Shown: positions 45,991-59,829, counted from the first letter of the stretch. The stretch is DNA of 64,000 nucleotides from Sinotaia quadrata (GCA_028829895.1 CM054184.1:28159701-28223700), one strand, 5' to 3'. The notes: generated by a model not told the origin, from the letters alone. Numbers and translations are program-made.

Positions 45991-47625
45991 ATAGAAACAA
46001 ATCGTGTCACAACATTCCTGTTGTACTTATTTTGTAATCAAAATACGTGTATATTATAAGATACATTATCTTCTAAGCAATCGAAACCATTTTTTAAATC
46101 GGAAACAAAGATAATAAATCTTTTCACAAAGGATCAGCAGCAGTTCGCACATTCCCACACTATGAAGATTTTTTTGAAATGTTTTCTAAATAAGAAACCT
46201 CTCTTCTCGAGTTAGTAATCAAGGTGAGAAAAGAAAATCCTAGTGACTCATTCATCCATCGGTCATGATCAAGGGAGTTAATAGCAGGCTATTAGCTGCT
46301 GTTGTTTTGTGACCACCCATAATATCCGATTTACTCTCCCATACGCCACTGCCGGCCACTGATTTCAAATCAACCCGCCTCGGCTTGAAATTAATGCGAG
46401 TGTAGAAAATTAAAATCACTTTTATTTTCTTCACTTTTTAATTTAGTCTTTACTGTATGTTGCTCTTCACCTTACGACATTATCTTATGAAAAATGTTAG
46501 ATGATGTCCTATGTCAACATCTGCCCCAGTGATTTTGGCTGGAACGAAAATCCAGCAGTTTTAAAAAGAAGGAAATTAAAAAATAAATGTCTGGGAAGAC
46601 AAATTGTCAACGGTATTTAAACAGAACCCATTTTTCTCAAGACAAACATCCACCCTTTCCTGCTTAGTCAGCGACAAGACCAACACACGTTCACCGGTGT
46701 GGCTTTTGTAGCTTCTTAGCTCCCGACCCTGGAGAGTTACCTGTCACCTGCAGTTTCTCCTTGAGAGTTGCCTTTCCATCATTCGATCTCCGTGTCCAGG
46801 AAGCAACAAGCGATGTGGGCACTGGGCAAAAGGTCACAGGATGAGTGGAACATTAATCAGAAACTAGTTTAGTCTTGAAAACACACAGTCCCGACATTTT
46901 CTTTCATCCAGGATACCGTTGTATGCTTGCTGTTATAGTTGTGCAAACATGGCAGCAGACTGTACACACTCTGATAGCTATTCTAAGAGTCGCCAGGTGC
47001 AATTTTTCATTATTTAATTGTGTTGCCTTCATCGATTCCAGAGCAAGACGACATAAATTGCAAGCCAAAACCATTGCTTCAAGGCAATGCTGACCAATCA
47101 AAACAATACATCGTAAGTTACGCGCTACGTGAAGTCATCAGTTTACACGCTGTTGGTTGCAAGTAGATGTCATTAAGGATGGAAACACGTGACACTGTAA
47201 GACATTGCCATGATGCATAGGTGTGACGTAGTGATAATCTTGTTAGTGTTTGGAATGCAGTACATTTCTAGTATGACGTACACCATTGTGATTACGTCAT
47301 ATAACTAGTTTTAGAGTGAATAAGACGTGTGATAATAATTATAGTAACTGAAGGCAAATGCCTTATTATTCTTGACAGTGAAATATTTGCATGGTGTGTT
47401 ATAATACGGTAAATCGTTAGTAGACATTTTGTTTTGGGTGTGATGTAAATTGTTACAGAATGACGTATTACATATGAAGTCACTATTATGTCACTGACGT
47501 GCTAGAGACTGTTATTGAAGTAGATGCATTTAATATGCCATTTGTGGCTGCTAATGCTTTCAGTGTGAAGTAAACAGAGATATGTGATGTTGCGATATCC
47601 ATTGCGATATGTGATATCTGGTATT
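45991..47625. other. Longest stretch without tandem arrays after 28 kb; nothing recognised
   Basis: Mixed sequence, partly less AT-rich (46240-46430, 46640-47100). Open frames of 60-72 codons exist on both strands but lack family features or splice context I could defend. Confidence 0.4.
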
Positions 47626-47627
47626 TA

Positions 47628-48120
47628 TATAAATATTTTCAGTAAGAATTAAATGTGTAATAATACTCTTATTGTGATAGACATTACTATTTTCAGTAAG
47701 AATTAAATGTGTAATAATACTCTTATTGTGATAGACATAACTATTTTCAGTAAGAATTAAATGTGTAATAATACTCTTACTGTGATAGACATTAGTATTT
47801 TCAGTAAGAATTAAATGTGTAATAATACTCTTACTGTGATAGACATTAGTATTTTCAGTAAGAATTAAATGTGTAATAATACTCTTACTGTGATAGACAT
47901 TAGTATTTTCAGTAAGAATTAAATGTGTAATAATACTCTTACTGTGATAGACATTAGTATTTTCAGTAAGAATTAAATGTGTAATAATACTCTTACTGTG
48001 ATAGACATTACTATTTTCAGTAAGAATTAAATGTGTAATAATACTCTTACTGTGATAGACATTACTATTTTCAGTAAGAATTAAATATGTAATAATACTC
48101 TTACTGTGATAGTCTTTAAC
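47628..48120. repeat. 54-bp minisatellite with a TTTTCAGTAAGAA core
   Basis: Nine copies of ATTTTCAGTAAGAATTAAAT plus GTGTAATAATACTCTTACTGTGATAGACATTA. The core combines an acceptor-like TTTTCAG and a donor-like GTAAGA. The period is divisible by three, so the minus strand is open for nearly 900 bp. Confidence 0.97.
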
Positions 48121-48432
48121 ATTTTCATTGAAATTAAAATGTGCCAGGCGATACATTTTCTTTAGGATGTTGATAAATACATTTTTCCAAGCAAACAAAC
48201 ATTTTGCGTAAACTCCAAAAAGTATCAGTTCCTTACCAATTTCTCTCTGAATACAATTCAGAAAATAATGAAAGCAGACGACAAATGCACGTGAATCAAA
48301 ATGACTGTTATTTCTGATTTTGTTTTCCTTCCTGCGCCAGAACTTACTGGAAGTGAAGAAAGGGCGATAATTCCACTTTTGGTTTGGCGTGTTTATTGCA
48401 AAACTTACTGCATTTAATCTTGTTTGGGCACT

Positions 48433-48570
48433 GTTGTTAGATTTGTCTAAAGCCATTTAACATATTATGATGTTTTCAACAATGACGCCTACAAACACAC
48501 TTTTGTTAGATTTGTCTAAAGCCATTTAACATATTATGATGTTTTCAATAATGACGCCTACAAACATAGG
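48433..48570. repeat. About 70-bp tandem duplication
   Basis: Two copies of GTTAGATTTGTCTAAAGCCA plus TTTAACATATTATGATG and AATGACGCCTACAAACA. Confidence 0.95.
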
Positions 48571-49995
48571 AGACTATTTTCTCTTAAAGGGCATTTACAC
48601 TGCAGATTTTTTTTCTCCAAAAATCGATTGTCTTCAATATAGATTTGTGATTCTTTCAACTACACATCTATTCTAAGAGAAGACTCATTCAACTGGACTG
48701 CTGTCCAATGAATACAAGCTAATTAAACATGTGTAGCAGAGTAAATTTGCTTGTCCTTAATTTTAAATTTAATTATTATATAGTTCTTTAAATGTCAACG
48801 TGACATGACTTTCAAGTGCTGTGCATATTTCTGTATGCTAGAACTTGCTGATATAATCCAAGCCAGTTCAGAGTGGAAGAGTAATTTTTTCCAATAGTTT
48901 AAGGTTTACAAAAATTGAACTAGCCAATGGTAGAGATCAAAACCTACCTGTTAAAGAAACTTAAATATTCTAATCACTTTGATTTTGATGTAACTCAACT
49001 TCAGTCATAAAACAATCATTAGCTTAATTATGAGTTAACTGATTGATTGAGAAAGAGTGGACTTAGAAATATTTTGTAAACACTGCTATTGATATATTAT
49101 ATCAGTCATTTAATGTAAAGATATATTATGTGAAAAGACTGTTATTTTTGCAGTTGTGAATTATGATACTTGTATGTAATATGTTAAACACATGACATTG
49201 TAGTGGAAACATATTCATAATTGATTATGTTGTATTTATTATGTTGCATGGGTGTATTGGGCTAATAAATATGGTTGCAAGAATTGTAAGTCCTGAATGA
49301 TTGTAAGAAAGAATGGAGAATAGAGTTGATTAAACTTGGAACTTAGCATTACTCTCTGATATGATGTTTCAGAAAAGAACAAGCCTCTCTCTGATAATAT
49401 ATTTCAGAAAGGAGCAAGCCATTTTTCCTTTTTTCTTTGCACGCATGTGGTGGATTCAAGAAGTTTCCATCCTGGAGTGTGGTAGTTGTGATGGTTCACT
49501 GCACCCTGTTTGTGTGCATTGGCAAGTTCGTTAATGTGTTTGCCTACTTGAGAAGCTAATATGGTAAACATGTACCTAGATTGGTGTAGAGGGATCTACA
49601 GTGTTGCAAAATATACAATGTGCTTAGCAGAACACTGGAAGATTGACTATTCTGTTGTGAACAATAAACTTCAATCTGTAGCTCCATTTCTTCTATGATA
49701 AGAATAGCTCTGTGATTTATGCTGATACTAATCTGACTGCTGAATTATGTATAATAGGAAACAACCCTGAAAAATTATTGAAATTACTTGAGCATTGTTT
49801 CTTGGAATATTGATGTTAAGTAACCTTCTGATTGTATTTGTAAATATGTATATTTGATTGTTGATTTAATAAATGTATTGATAAATTTGTCAAATCTTAC
49901 CCATATTAATAAAACATATGTTGGAATGACGATAGGTGGATGGGGGCTCATTAAATATAATTAATGACGGATTTGTAACTCCTTTAGGTAAAACG
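48571..49995. other. Non-tandem AT-rich block, possible LTR fragment at its end
   Basis: No coding frame. About 49866-49960 has TTTAATAAATGTATTG, then CTTACCCATATTAATAAAAC and GGATGGGGGCTC. This order (AATAAA, then TGGGGGCT) also occurs in the family-1 repeats, suggesting a third, diverged copy. Confidence 0.3.
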
Positions 49996-50002
49996 TTACA
50001 AC

Positions 50003-50200
50003 CTACGAAAATATTGTGTGACAGTAAAACATGTCTTATTGTTGTGGAAGAGAAAAGATTTTTACTACACCCGTATAATCCACCAAGTGAGGGGCGAGTC
50101 GTGTCTCTTGGGAGAATTATTAATAAACATTAATTTAGATTTCTCCATCACTTGTAATTATTTATGGATGATTAATAAAATAATGGATGATTAATACTAA
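50003..50200 (+). mobile_element. Interspersed repeat family 2, copy 3
   Basis: Aligns with 45296-45450: TTGTTGTGGAAGAGA, CCACCAAGTGAG, GGGAGAATTATTAATAAACA and TTATGGATGATTAATAA. It lacks the AGGTGGCGTTGG end found in the other two copies. Confidence 0.65.
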
Positions 50201-50384
50201 TTAATAATAATGAATGATTAATAATAATAAGAAGAAAAAGTAAGAAAGAGGTGCATGCCACAACATGCAAGCTAAGTACACATGCACTTAGCGAAACACT
50301 GACTCCCGGAAGAATAACAGAGGCTGTTCTCGGAACGTCGCATGTTAGAAGAAAAAAATAATCAATTTAATTTCTTTTCTAAAA

Positions 50385-51115
50385 AGGAATCAGCTGTAAA
50401 CGGTAATGACAGACCTCATAGAGTGACTACAAGTACGTCAACTGTAAACGGTAGTGACCAACGTTTAATCTAATATTTTTCCTGTGTGTGCGGAATTTTT
50501 TCCTCTGTGCATGGTACTGGCGGTTATTTGAGCTTACTACTAAAACTTGTGCACGGAATTTTGAAACTGCTGCGCGGCATTTTTTAATGAGCACCATAGA
50601 GAGAACATTGGTAGTGACCAGACTTCTTACAGTGACTATGAGTACGTCAACTGTAAACTGTAGTGGCCAGACTTCTTACAGTGACTACGAGAACGTCAAC
50701 TGTAAACTGTAGTGGCTAGACTTCTTACAGTGACGAGTACGTCAACTGTAAACTGTAGCGACCAGACTTCTTACAGTGACTACGAGAACGTCAACTGTAA
50801 ACTGTAGTGGCCAGACTTCTTACAGTGACTACGAGAACGTCAACTGTAAACTGTAGCGATCAGACCTCTTTCAGTGATTTCGAGTACGTCAACTGTAAAC
50901 TGTAGCGACCAGACTTCTTACAGTGACTACGAGAACTAGTCATCTGTAGATTGTATTGACCAGACTTCTTACAGTGAGTATAAGTCAGTTTTAAACTGGA
51001 ATGACTATGATAACTAGTCAGATGTAGATTGTATTGACCAGACTTCTTACAGTGAGTATAAGTCAGTTTTAAACTGGAACGACTATGATAACTAGTCAAC
51101 TGTAAACTGTAGAAC
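50385..51115. repeat. About 50-bp minisatellite
   Basis: About 13 copies of CAGACTTCTTACAGTGACTA plus CGAGAACGTCAACTGTAAACTGTAG, with decayed copies at both ends. Confidence 0.94.
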
Positions 51116-51655
51116 CACTCTCGTATAGTGACCTCTGTAAGACTCAGAAAATCATTTGTACTTTACCACTCCGAGTCTATAAAAATAACCGAATTCTTAA
51201 AGAATTTAATTCTGATGTTTGAGTGGAAGTTTACAACCATTCCTAATTTTTTCATCGTATAGCAATTAAACAAGGACAATGGAATCTTTGATCTAACGCA
51301 CGAGATCTAATTATCTCTATTCAGTTGGTAAAGTATGTCTACACAGTAGAGTTACTGCTTTTGTAGATTCTCTACGAAACAAGATTTATTTATCTTGTCT
51401 TTATGAATATTTATGACATAATACTTGGCGTCACATCCGCTTTAAGTGTTTTACGGCATATTCGATGTATGCGTTAGATCATATTCCGCTTGTCAACCAA
51501 TGCAGAATCTTTCATGTCATTCCTTTATCTATATTTAAGCATGTGTTATTATAGTAACTATTGATAACAGAATAATTAGAATTGTCTTAATTAATAGATC
51601 TCTAGTTGTAGGGCATATATACTTGACTTTATTTCTCTGATCCAGTTTCTGTCCC
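51116..51655. other. AT-rich, nothing recognised
   Basis: No frame, array or element identified. Confidence 0.4.
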
Positions 51656-51925
51656 CGACGCTTCAAGGCTAGCAATAAAAATAGATTCACCTGTCTTTAA
51701 TTACTCTTAACTGACTCTAACAATTTGTTTTGCAACAACATAGATCTACCTGTATTTAATTACCCTTACCAGTCCCTGACAGTCTAACAACAAAATAGAT
51801 CTATCTACCTGTATTTAATTACTCTTACCATTCCCTGACAGTCTAGCAACAAAATAGATCTACCTTTTTTTAAAATAACTCTTACATGTCCTAACAATTT
51901 AGAAACAAAATAGATCTACTCTGAT
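51655..51925. repeat. About 57-bp minisatellite
   Basis: Four or five copies with AACAAAATAGATCTACCTGT and ATTTAATTACTCTTACC. Confidence 0.9.
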
Positions 51926-52414
51926 TACTTTTGCAGGTCTCAGTAGCACAATATTCTTTCATTCTACTTTGGATTTATTTGAGCTTGTTCGTCTTTGGAT
52001 AATTTTGATAATTGTTAATGATTGAATATTGTTATATGTGAATTGGATAATTATTGTCATGTCATATCACCTAGTCCCTAATCACATCTACAAGTATATA
52101 ACTAAAAGACATAAATTTACATCTTTAATTACTCTTATAATTCTATAATTAATTCAATACGAGCACACACACACACACATGCACACATATACACTAAACC
52201 TTTTCTCCGCAGTATTTACGTACGTAGCGTCCGGAAGTTTTCTCCCGCCTCCCCCCCCCCCCCCCGTCATGTGCCTGTTAGATGATCGCCGAACAAGGCG
52301 AGACTCTCTGAGGTCAGTGACCCTCACTACTTTGTCTTGATATGACAGTAGATTTGACCTTGACACATTACTTCTCTCGTGTTCTTTGTCTCAGTCCCCT
52401 AACAAGATTTGTGA

Positions 52415-52600
52415 AAAAATAATTATGCGATACAAACATAGCATAACTGCTATTTTGATTACGTAATAATGCGACACATGCATAGCCACTTGGCTGCTAA
52501 TTTGATTACATAATAATGCGACTCAAGCATAGACACTGAACTGCTATTTTGATCACACAATATTGCGACTCAAGCAGAGCTACTTGACTACTATTTTAAG
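52415..52600. repeat. About 57-bp tandem triplication
   Basis: Three copies of TTTTGATTACGTAATAATGC plus GACxCAxGCATAGxCACTT. A C-run at 52251-52265 precedes it. Confidence 0.88.
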
Positions 52601-53575
52601 GCTAGCAAATGCTGGAAAGAGGAAGAGGATAGATTCCCATAGTCAGTATTTGAATATCTTAATATACATATAAACGAATAGCCGAGTTGTTGCCATTTTA
52701 TTAAATGACATATAAACGATCAAACAAAAACTAAGTCGAGCTGTTAATTTGACTGCGTCCTGAGGACAGGGCGTGTACTTATGTATAATAATTTTATTAC
52801 ATCAGTCACTGTGTTTTATGCCGAAGAGATTTCTTTATAGTACTCTATTAACTGTGTAGTCTAGCTAAATACATATAATTAAAGTGCACTTGTAAGAGAA
52901 TCTCCATGTTTTAGAGCAATTCCTATGTTGAAGTTTTCTTTTACTGACTGACTTCCAAAACCTGTGTACACAGAAGTTTCACTTCTGCTAGGATGAGTTT
53001 ATTCAGGGCCACTTGTTACATTCCAGACCGGCATTGTTAATATTAGCTACCATCATACCTCATCCAGATCTGCATTGTTACTACTGACTACCATTCTATT
53101 TCAGCCAGGACGAAGTAGTCAAATCACTCTCCTGTAGGCACTCCTACTAGACTATAGCTACATAAGAATTAGCCTCCCGGGGGAGGGGGGGGGGCGGATA
53201 ACACACTACCAGTCAAAATTTGGAGAGTGCAAACTTACTGACTCTCTTATGCACCTAGTGGTTTTAATAATCACCATGTTTCATACTCTTCTGTTGAGTC
53301 TATGAAATGTCTACACCTTATTGGCGTAATTAAGTGTTATTGGGCTTTAAATTTCTTTGCCACCACATTTTTATTTTAGTAATATATGAATATAATTACA
53401 AACAATTAATACGTTTTAGTAAAAACCTTCAATAAAGAAATAAGTCTGTTAGTAATTAAACAGAATTATAATTTTGCTTTTGTCATTGATATATTTAACT
53501 TATCAAGGTCACTAGCTTTCCTGCAGGCAGAAATGGTGCATATATATTATAATTTTATTTATTTTTAAAATCTTA
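52601..53575. other. AT-rich, nothing recognised
   Basis: A short duplication occurs near 53016-53110 (ACTACCATxxTACCTCAxCCAG-like). No gene signal. Confidence 0.4.
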
Positions 53576-53617
53576 TTTATTTTTAAAATCTTAGGCAAAA
53601 CAATTTGTGAAGAATAT

Positions 53618-54205
53618 ATTAAGATTCTCTCATTTGTATATGGTCAAGATATTTATAAGTACTGTGAAATATCTCATTTGTATTTGGTCAAGATATTTAT
53701 AAGTACTGTGAAATATCTCATTTGTATATGGTCAAGATATTTATAAGTACTTTGAAATATCTCATTTGTATATGGTCAAGATATTTATAAGTACTGTGAA
53801 ATATCTCATTTGTATTTGGTCAAGATATTTATAAGTACTGTGAAATATCTCATTTGTATTTGGTCAAGATATTTATAAGTACTGTGAAATATCTCATTTG
53901 TATTTGGTCAAGATATTTATAAGTACTGTGAAATATCTCATTTGTATTTGGTCAAGATATTTATAAGTACTGTGAAATATCTCATTTGTATATGGTCAAG
54001 ATATTTATAAGTACTGTGAAATATCTCATTTGTATTTGGTCAAGATATTTATAAGTACTGTGAAATATCTCATTTGTATTTGGTCAAGATATTTATAAGT
54101 ACTGTGAAATATCTCATTTGTATTTGGTCAAGATATTTATAAGTACTGTGAAATATCTCATTTGTATATGGTCAAGATATTTATAAGTACTTTGAAATAT
54201 CTCGT
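53618..54205. repeat. 44-bp minisatellite
   Basis: About 13 nearly identical copies of AAATATCTCATTTGTATTTG plus GTCAAGATATTTATAAGTACTGTG; TATTTGG and TATATGG variants are interspersed. Confidence 0.97.
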
Positions 54206-55195
54206 CGTGACTACAATTTAAAAACAATGTGAGGTGATAATTTTGCAAGAGTTCAATAAATGTTTATATCATTTCCAACTGCAAAATGAGATTTTTCTGT
54301 AAAACTAAATTAATTAATTAGCCCATAACTTCACATGAATACTGTACAATATATCAATATGAATATAAAGTAACTAAACACACTTGCCTGCATTTAAATA
54401 TAGTATCACAATTGAATAATGCTCATTTTATTTCCAAAAAAACCCTGTTTCCTCAATTTGTTAACAATTACACTTTTCTCGTAAACTACTTTTACAAAGA
54501 ATATATATATATATATATATATATAGCTTATTGCCTTTAATTACTTTTACAAATATGTCAATGTTTTATTTAATATCCTCTTAGATGAAGGATATACATG
54601 TTTGATTTAAATTACTTTTACATATCCTGTCTGTAACCCTTCAGATCTATTAAGAGCAATAGATTCTTCGTATTGCTTACTGTTACAGTTACTCCACCCC
54701 CCTCCAAACCCCTCACACAGCCAACCAACGATACATTTTTTAAAGTGAAAAAGATTCCCAAAGCAGAATGTCAAATTCATTAATAATTACTTTTTTAACG
54801 CAAATATATCGTCCTGTGTTGTTACGAAAGTGCTGTATTTACCCGAATTCGTTCATAAACATGTGCTACCCATGTGAATGGCCCTTAAATATGTTTATCT
54901 TGTGAACGGTCCCTAGATATGTTTTCTTCCAAACGACACACACTATCTCTTTATGGATTTCTGCAACTACGTCAGTCTTGTAAATAACAAACAAAAGCCA
55001 GGACAAGAGAATCATTTTGTATCCAGCCGTATAAAGCTTCATCGACTTTTTCCTTAATAGGAACATTTATTATTTTCTGTCTGAAACAGAATTCACGTCT
55101 TGCAGACTGACTGACCGCACGACCACAGAAACATTAATTTCATGCTTGGAATCACTCACTGTGGCTATCAGACGGATTGGGATTTTAGTAAAGAA
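54206..55195. other. AT-rich intergenic
   Basis: (AT)n at about 54500-54524. Small minus-strand frames at 54866-55255 have no recognisable domain. Confidence 0.4.
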
Positions 55196-55204
55196 ATGGC
55201 ATTT

Positions 55205-55285
55205 ATTGGAATAGGAACACTGATTGGAACATTGATTAAAACATAATTGGAACATTGATTAAAACATAATTGGAACATTTATTGG
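55205..55285. repeat. 25-bp minisatellite
   Basis: Three or four copies of TTGGAACATTGATTAAAACA plus TAA. Confidence 0.9.
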
Positions 55286-55324
55286 AAAACGGATTATTTA
55301 AAGTAGGCGCAAATAATTTTGCAG

Positions 55325-56620
55325 AAAGATTTTCCCCAGTTAAGCTGAGGATTGTTCAGTTAAGCCGAGGATTGTTCAGTTTAAACTAAGGATTACTCAA
55401 ACAGAACCGAGGAATTTACGAGTACGACTAAAAGTCACTCAATTTAAACTTAGGTTCGTGAAGTAAAGCTAAGGGTTGTTCGAGTTAAATTAAAGGATTG
55501 CCCATGCTAAGTGTTGTCCAACTTAAGCTATTAATTGTTATTGATACTCTAAGGATTGTTCAAGTTAAACTTAGGATCGAGAAGTAGAGCTAATGGTTGT
55601 TCAAGTTAAATTAATGGATTTTCCACGCTAAGCTAAGTATTGTCCAAGTTAAGATATGAATTGTTATTGATACTCTAAGGATTGTTCAAGTTAAACTTAG
55701 GATCGAGAAGTAAAGCTAATGTTGTTCAAGTTAAGCTAAGGGATTGTCCTCACTAAGCTAAGAATTATTCGAGTTAAGCTAAGCTGCTAAGGGATTGTCC
55801 ACGTTAAGCTAAGGATTGTCCAAGTTAAGCTAAGAATTGTTCAAAATAAAACCTAAGGGATTGTCCACGTTAAGCTAAGAATTGTCCAAGTTAAGCTAAG
55901 AATTGTTCAATAAAACCTAAGGGATTGTCCACGTTAAGCTAAGAATTATTCGAGTTAAGCTAAGCTGTTAAGGGATTGTCCACGTTAAGCTAAGAATTGT
56001 TCAATAAAACCGAAGGGATTGTCCACGTTAAGCTAAGAGTTGTCCAAGTGTTAAACTATGAATTGTGATTGATACTCTAAGGATTGTTGAAGTCAAACTT
56101 AGGATCATGAAGTAATGCTACTGTTGTTCAAGTTAAACTAAGGGATTGTCCACACTAAGCTAAGTATTGTCCAAATTAATCTAAGAGTTGTCCAAGTTAA
56201 GCTATGAATTGTTATTGATACTCTAAGGAGTGTCCAAATTAAGTTAAGGATTGCTCAAGGGATTGTCCACGGTAAGCTAAGGATTGTCCAAGTTAAGCTA
56301 AGGAATTTTCACGCTCAGCAATGGGTGGTTCAAATTAAGCTAACATGTAGTGAAGTTAAGATTATTCAAGTAGAGCTAGTGATTGTTCGATTGAAGCTAA
56401 GGAGTATTGAAGATAAGAAAAGCTAAATATCGCTGAGACAAGGCTAGTGATTGTTTAGTTCAAACTAAGGACTGTTGATGTAAAGATACTGTTCAAGCTA
56501 AGTACTGTTGACGTAAAGATACTGTTCAAACTAAGCTATGTTAATCCACTAAGATAAGGATTATCCAAACCGAGCTAAGTTAAAGACTAACGTAATGTAA
56601 TATCATCCAAGTTAAGATAA
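55325..56620. repeat. Long degenerate GTTAAGCTAAGGATTGTCCA array
   Basis: More than 50 imperfect units of about 20-25 bp with higher-order blocks (e.g. the TGATACTCTAAGGATTGTTC segment near 55543, 55670, 56070 and 56218). Confidence 0.93.
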
Positions 56621-56634
56621 CGTAAAGAATATCC

Positions 56635-56770
56635 GTGCTTAATATTGTTCAAATTTATTAAATATTGTTCAATTTTATTAATATTGTTCAAGTTTATTAA
56701 ACATTGTTCAAGTTTATTAAATATTGTTCAAGTTTATTAAATATTGTTCAAGTTTAACAAGCATTGTCCA
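56635..56770. repeat. 20-bp minisatellite
   Basis: Six or seven copies of ATTGTTCAAGTTTATTAAAT. Confidence 0.94.
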
Positions 56771-56884
56771 GTTATGCTGAGAAGTTTTAAAATAAGCTAT
56801 CGATTATTATTTTTTCTTGATGGACGGGCGAAGCTTCGCTATGGATTATTCAAGTCTGTACAATATAAAGTTAATGACTGGGTT

Positions 56885-57012
56885 TTGTAAGATCATGTAA
56901 GAATTATCTAAGTAGTAGATTATCAAAGTATTTGACTTGTCGCTGGACAAGATCATGTAAGAATTATCTAAGTAGTAGATTATCAAAGTATTTGACTTGT
57001 CGCTGGACAAGC
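56885..57012. repeat. 60-bp tandem duplication
   Basis: Two exact copies of AAGATCATGTAAGAATTATC plus TAAGTAGTAGATTATCAAAG, at 56889 and 56949. Confidence 0.96.
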
Positions 57013-57044
57013 AAAAAAAATGATTCACGTAGGGATTATCAAAA

Positions 57045-57335
57045 TGTACCACTTGTCACAGATAAAGTATTTATTGCACAAGTTAAGCTGTGTTAAAAGT
57101 GAAGCCACTTGTCACAGATAAAGTATTTATTGCACAAGTTAAGCTGTGTTAAAAGTGAAGCCACTTGTCACAGATAAAGTATTTATTGCACAAGTTAAGG
57201 TGTGTTAAAAGTGAAGCCACTTGTCACAGATAAAGTATTTATTGCACAAGTTAAGGTGTGTTAAAAGTGAAGCCACTTGTCACAGATAAAGTATTTATTG
57301 CATAAGTTAAGCTGTGTTAAAAGTGAAGCCATTGA
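57045..57335. repeat. 56-bp minisatellite
   Basis: Five near-identical copies of CACTTGTCACAGATAAAGTA plus TTTATTGCACAAGTTAAGCTG. Confidence 0.97.
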
Positions 57336-58325
57336 ATGTCCAAATGAAGGATTGTTAAAACTGAGCTACAGCAACGATTGCACCATTTGACATACGTAAG
57401 GATACCGTCTGTTTATGTATGTGTACATGTACAAATGTAAATAGGTTAAACGTATTATGTTATCCTTAAATTCATTTCTCTTTCGACTTCGAGACTTTGC
57501 GCGCACACACACATCATATCATAAACATTTGTCAAACACATAAATCTTTAGGTACAAATATAATATCTTGCAAACTTGTAGCCACGTGAAAGGCTTCAAT
57601 AATATTTATCTATTACATTTTTATATCTTTTACATTATATTATATGTTACTATAAGGCTTTTTCCACTTTTGTGTTACGTTTTCTTTAGTTCTTTGTGTG
57701 AATCTTTTCTTTAGTTCTTTATGTTCTATACAGGGTATTTTGTTCTTATGAAGCTGTTATCTAAATTTTCAACATAAAATACAGCTAATTTGATTAACCA
57801 TTGATCTCAGTAAACAATACCCACAAGATATATCTATATTTAGCGATCCCACTCCCCGAATATCTCTTCAACATATTGTATCAACGTAAATAGAGATGGA
57901 TATCATTACGGAAATGAGTTTAGAGTTTCAGACAATAATTAAAGTCAATGCACATAACCTTTTCAAAGATGGCAGCTGTCATCATCACATCTTCACAATC
58001 ACTTGGTTTACAAGTTGCTGTCTTCCTTAGACTGTCCCACTAGACACATTACACAACTGTTCCAGAATCTTCAATGCACTCTCAAGCACACCAGGACTAA
58101 TGTTCATGAATTTTTGTTTATGCTACTCTTGTGAATTCTTGAGAACAAACTTAAGCCACAATTTTCGCCATATTTGCTCTCGAACGGAAATAACAGGAAT
58201 CAGTTTACAACAACACATTTTACTGATAAGTTGATGACTAATTTTGGATTCACACACCAGCATGACCAATTAGGATACAGTAATCCCATTGCCGTAAGTA
58301 AAAGGAAGAAAAGGTCTGCTTCTCA
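57336..58325. other. Mixed AT-rich block
   Basis: No tandem array and no recognised coding exon. The frame at 58174-58380 contains GCCGTAAGTA, a possible donor, but no family match. Confidence 0.4.
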
Positions 58326-58329
58326 TAAT

Positions 58330-58640
58330 CTACCAATCCCATTTATGACCCGACTCGAGATATGTTCACATTCAAAGTGATTAGAATAGATAGTCCTTCC
58401 CCATTGGATAAATTTATTATGAATAAATGTGTGACTATTAGTCAGAAAAACAACTCATCCAGTTGGAAACTGGTTTGGATTGCATCAGCAAAATTTCTAG
58501 CCTATTCTCCACCTGAGGTGCTTACTTCCAACTTTGACACTTACAAAAAGTACCATCTTAATGATTGCCCAAGGTAAGGTCAATTTCACAATTAACAAGT
58601 TCTATAACAATTAAGTTTAGATATAGGGATAGGTAAATTT
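58330..58640 (+). mobile_element. Interspersed repeat family 3, copy 2
   Basis: Same orientation as 24665-25015, with shared CAACTCATCCAGTTGGAA, CCAACTTTGACACTTACAAA and ATAGGGATAGGTAAATTTAC. Confidence 0.7.
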
Positions 58641-58654
58641 ACTCTGCCACACTA

Positions 58655-58750
58655 TCCATCTCTCTCTCTCTCTCTGTCTGTGCGTCCGTCCGTCCGTCTA
58701 CCTATCTATCTTTCTCTGTCCGTCCGTCTGTCTGTCTATCTATCTACGTT
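58655..58750. repeat. TC-rich compound microsatellite
   Basis: (TC)n, then (CCGT)n and (TCTA/TCTG)n. A similar short tract is at 59045-59100. Confidence 0.93.
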
Positions 58751-59829
58751 AGAAAAATAAAATATTCGTTATTGTGATATTTCTTCTATAAATATTAGTC
58801 GCAAATGTATTTAAAAAAAATAAAATCTCATATCCTCCTGTGTCTTGTGCGTCCTGAGCATTATCAGACGTGATCAATAACTCATTCAGGCATTCGTGGG
58901 TCCCAAACGGCATGAAACGACTTAATCTGCACGGGATCATTTATTTCATGAACCAAATGATCATCCAATCATTTATCCATAACTTGATGAATGAAACAAT
59001 TTGGTTAGTAGAAAAGAAATGAGTTAAGCGACAAAATAAGTGAAATCTATCTATCTATCTATCTAACTGTCTGTCTATCTATCGATCTCTCTATCTGTCT
59101 GCTGTTTTCAAAAGCAAAACACATTGAGACCAATATTTATAAAAAAATTCACAATAACGAATATTTTAATTTTGTAACGAAGATAGATAGAAAAATATCC
59201 TGTGGATTTAAAATTAAAATTACCGAAAAATGTAGAAAATTTTGCGATGAAAATCTCTCTTCTCGTTTCTTTGTTTCCCTTTTTGAAAAAGTTATAAAAT
59301 GAACGAAAATTCAACAACCAATAGCCGAACTGACATTTTCCCACTGACGGGCATGCTTTGTTGAATGAAAGACATTTTCATTCTCCACACTGTGCTTTTT
59401 CATTACGAAATGTATCGTGAATGCTTAAAATATTTTGAATATTTTACATACCTCGGAGCATACCTCGACTGTCAAAGACTGTGTGCACTATACGACCTTA
59501 TACACACAAAGAACGAATGAAAGTGTGCTGACGGGATCGTATTCACACATCCAAAAAGGCAAAATGTATTTAGGAAATAGAGATTTTATTCCTGAGTTAC
59601 TATTACCTTTACCTCCGTGACGTATAATTGCATGCAATCAATACCACTGCAATCCAAAGCCGTTTAGAATTCCATAGGTGAGATAATTTCATAAAAATAA
59701 TGATTTTCTTATCTTGGAAATAATAATGAGTCTCTTATAGGACTTTCAATTAATTACTTAATTAAGTTTCTAATTATGATGCAACACTCGTAAAGAAACA
59801 TTACCAGTTCACTTGAAGGTTAAAGGATT

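Noticed and set aside
45559..46059. 166-codon frame with FHYHHWLYKSQT repeats
   Set aside because: Translation of the 40-41 bp minisatellite.
47560..48456. Minus-strand frame of 298 codons, the longest closed frame in the window
   Set aside because: About half is a translation of the 54-bp minisatellite (period divisible by three), and the remainder has no recognisable domain.
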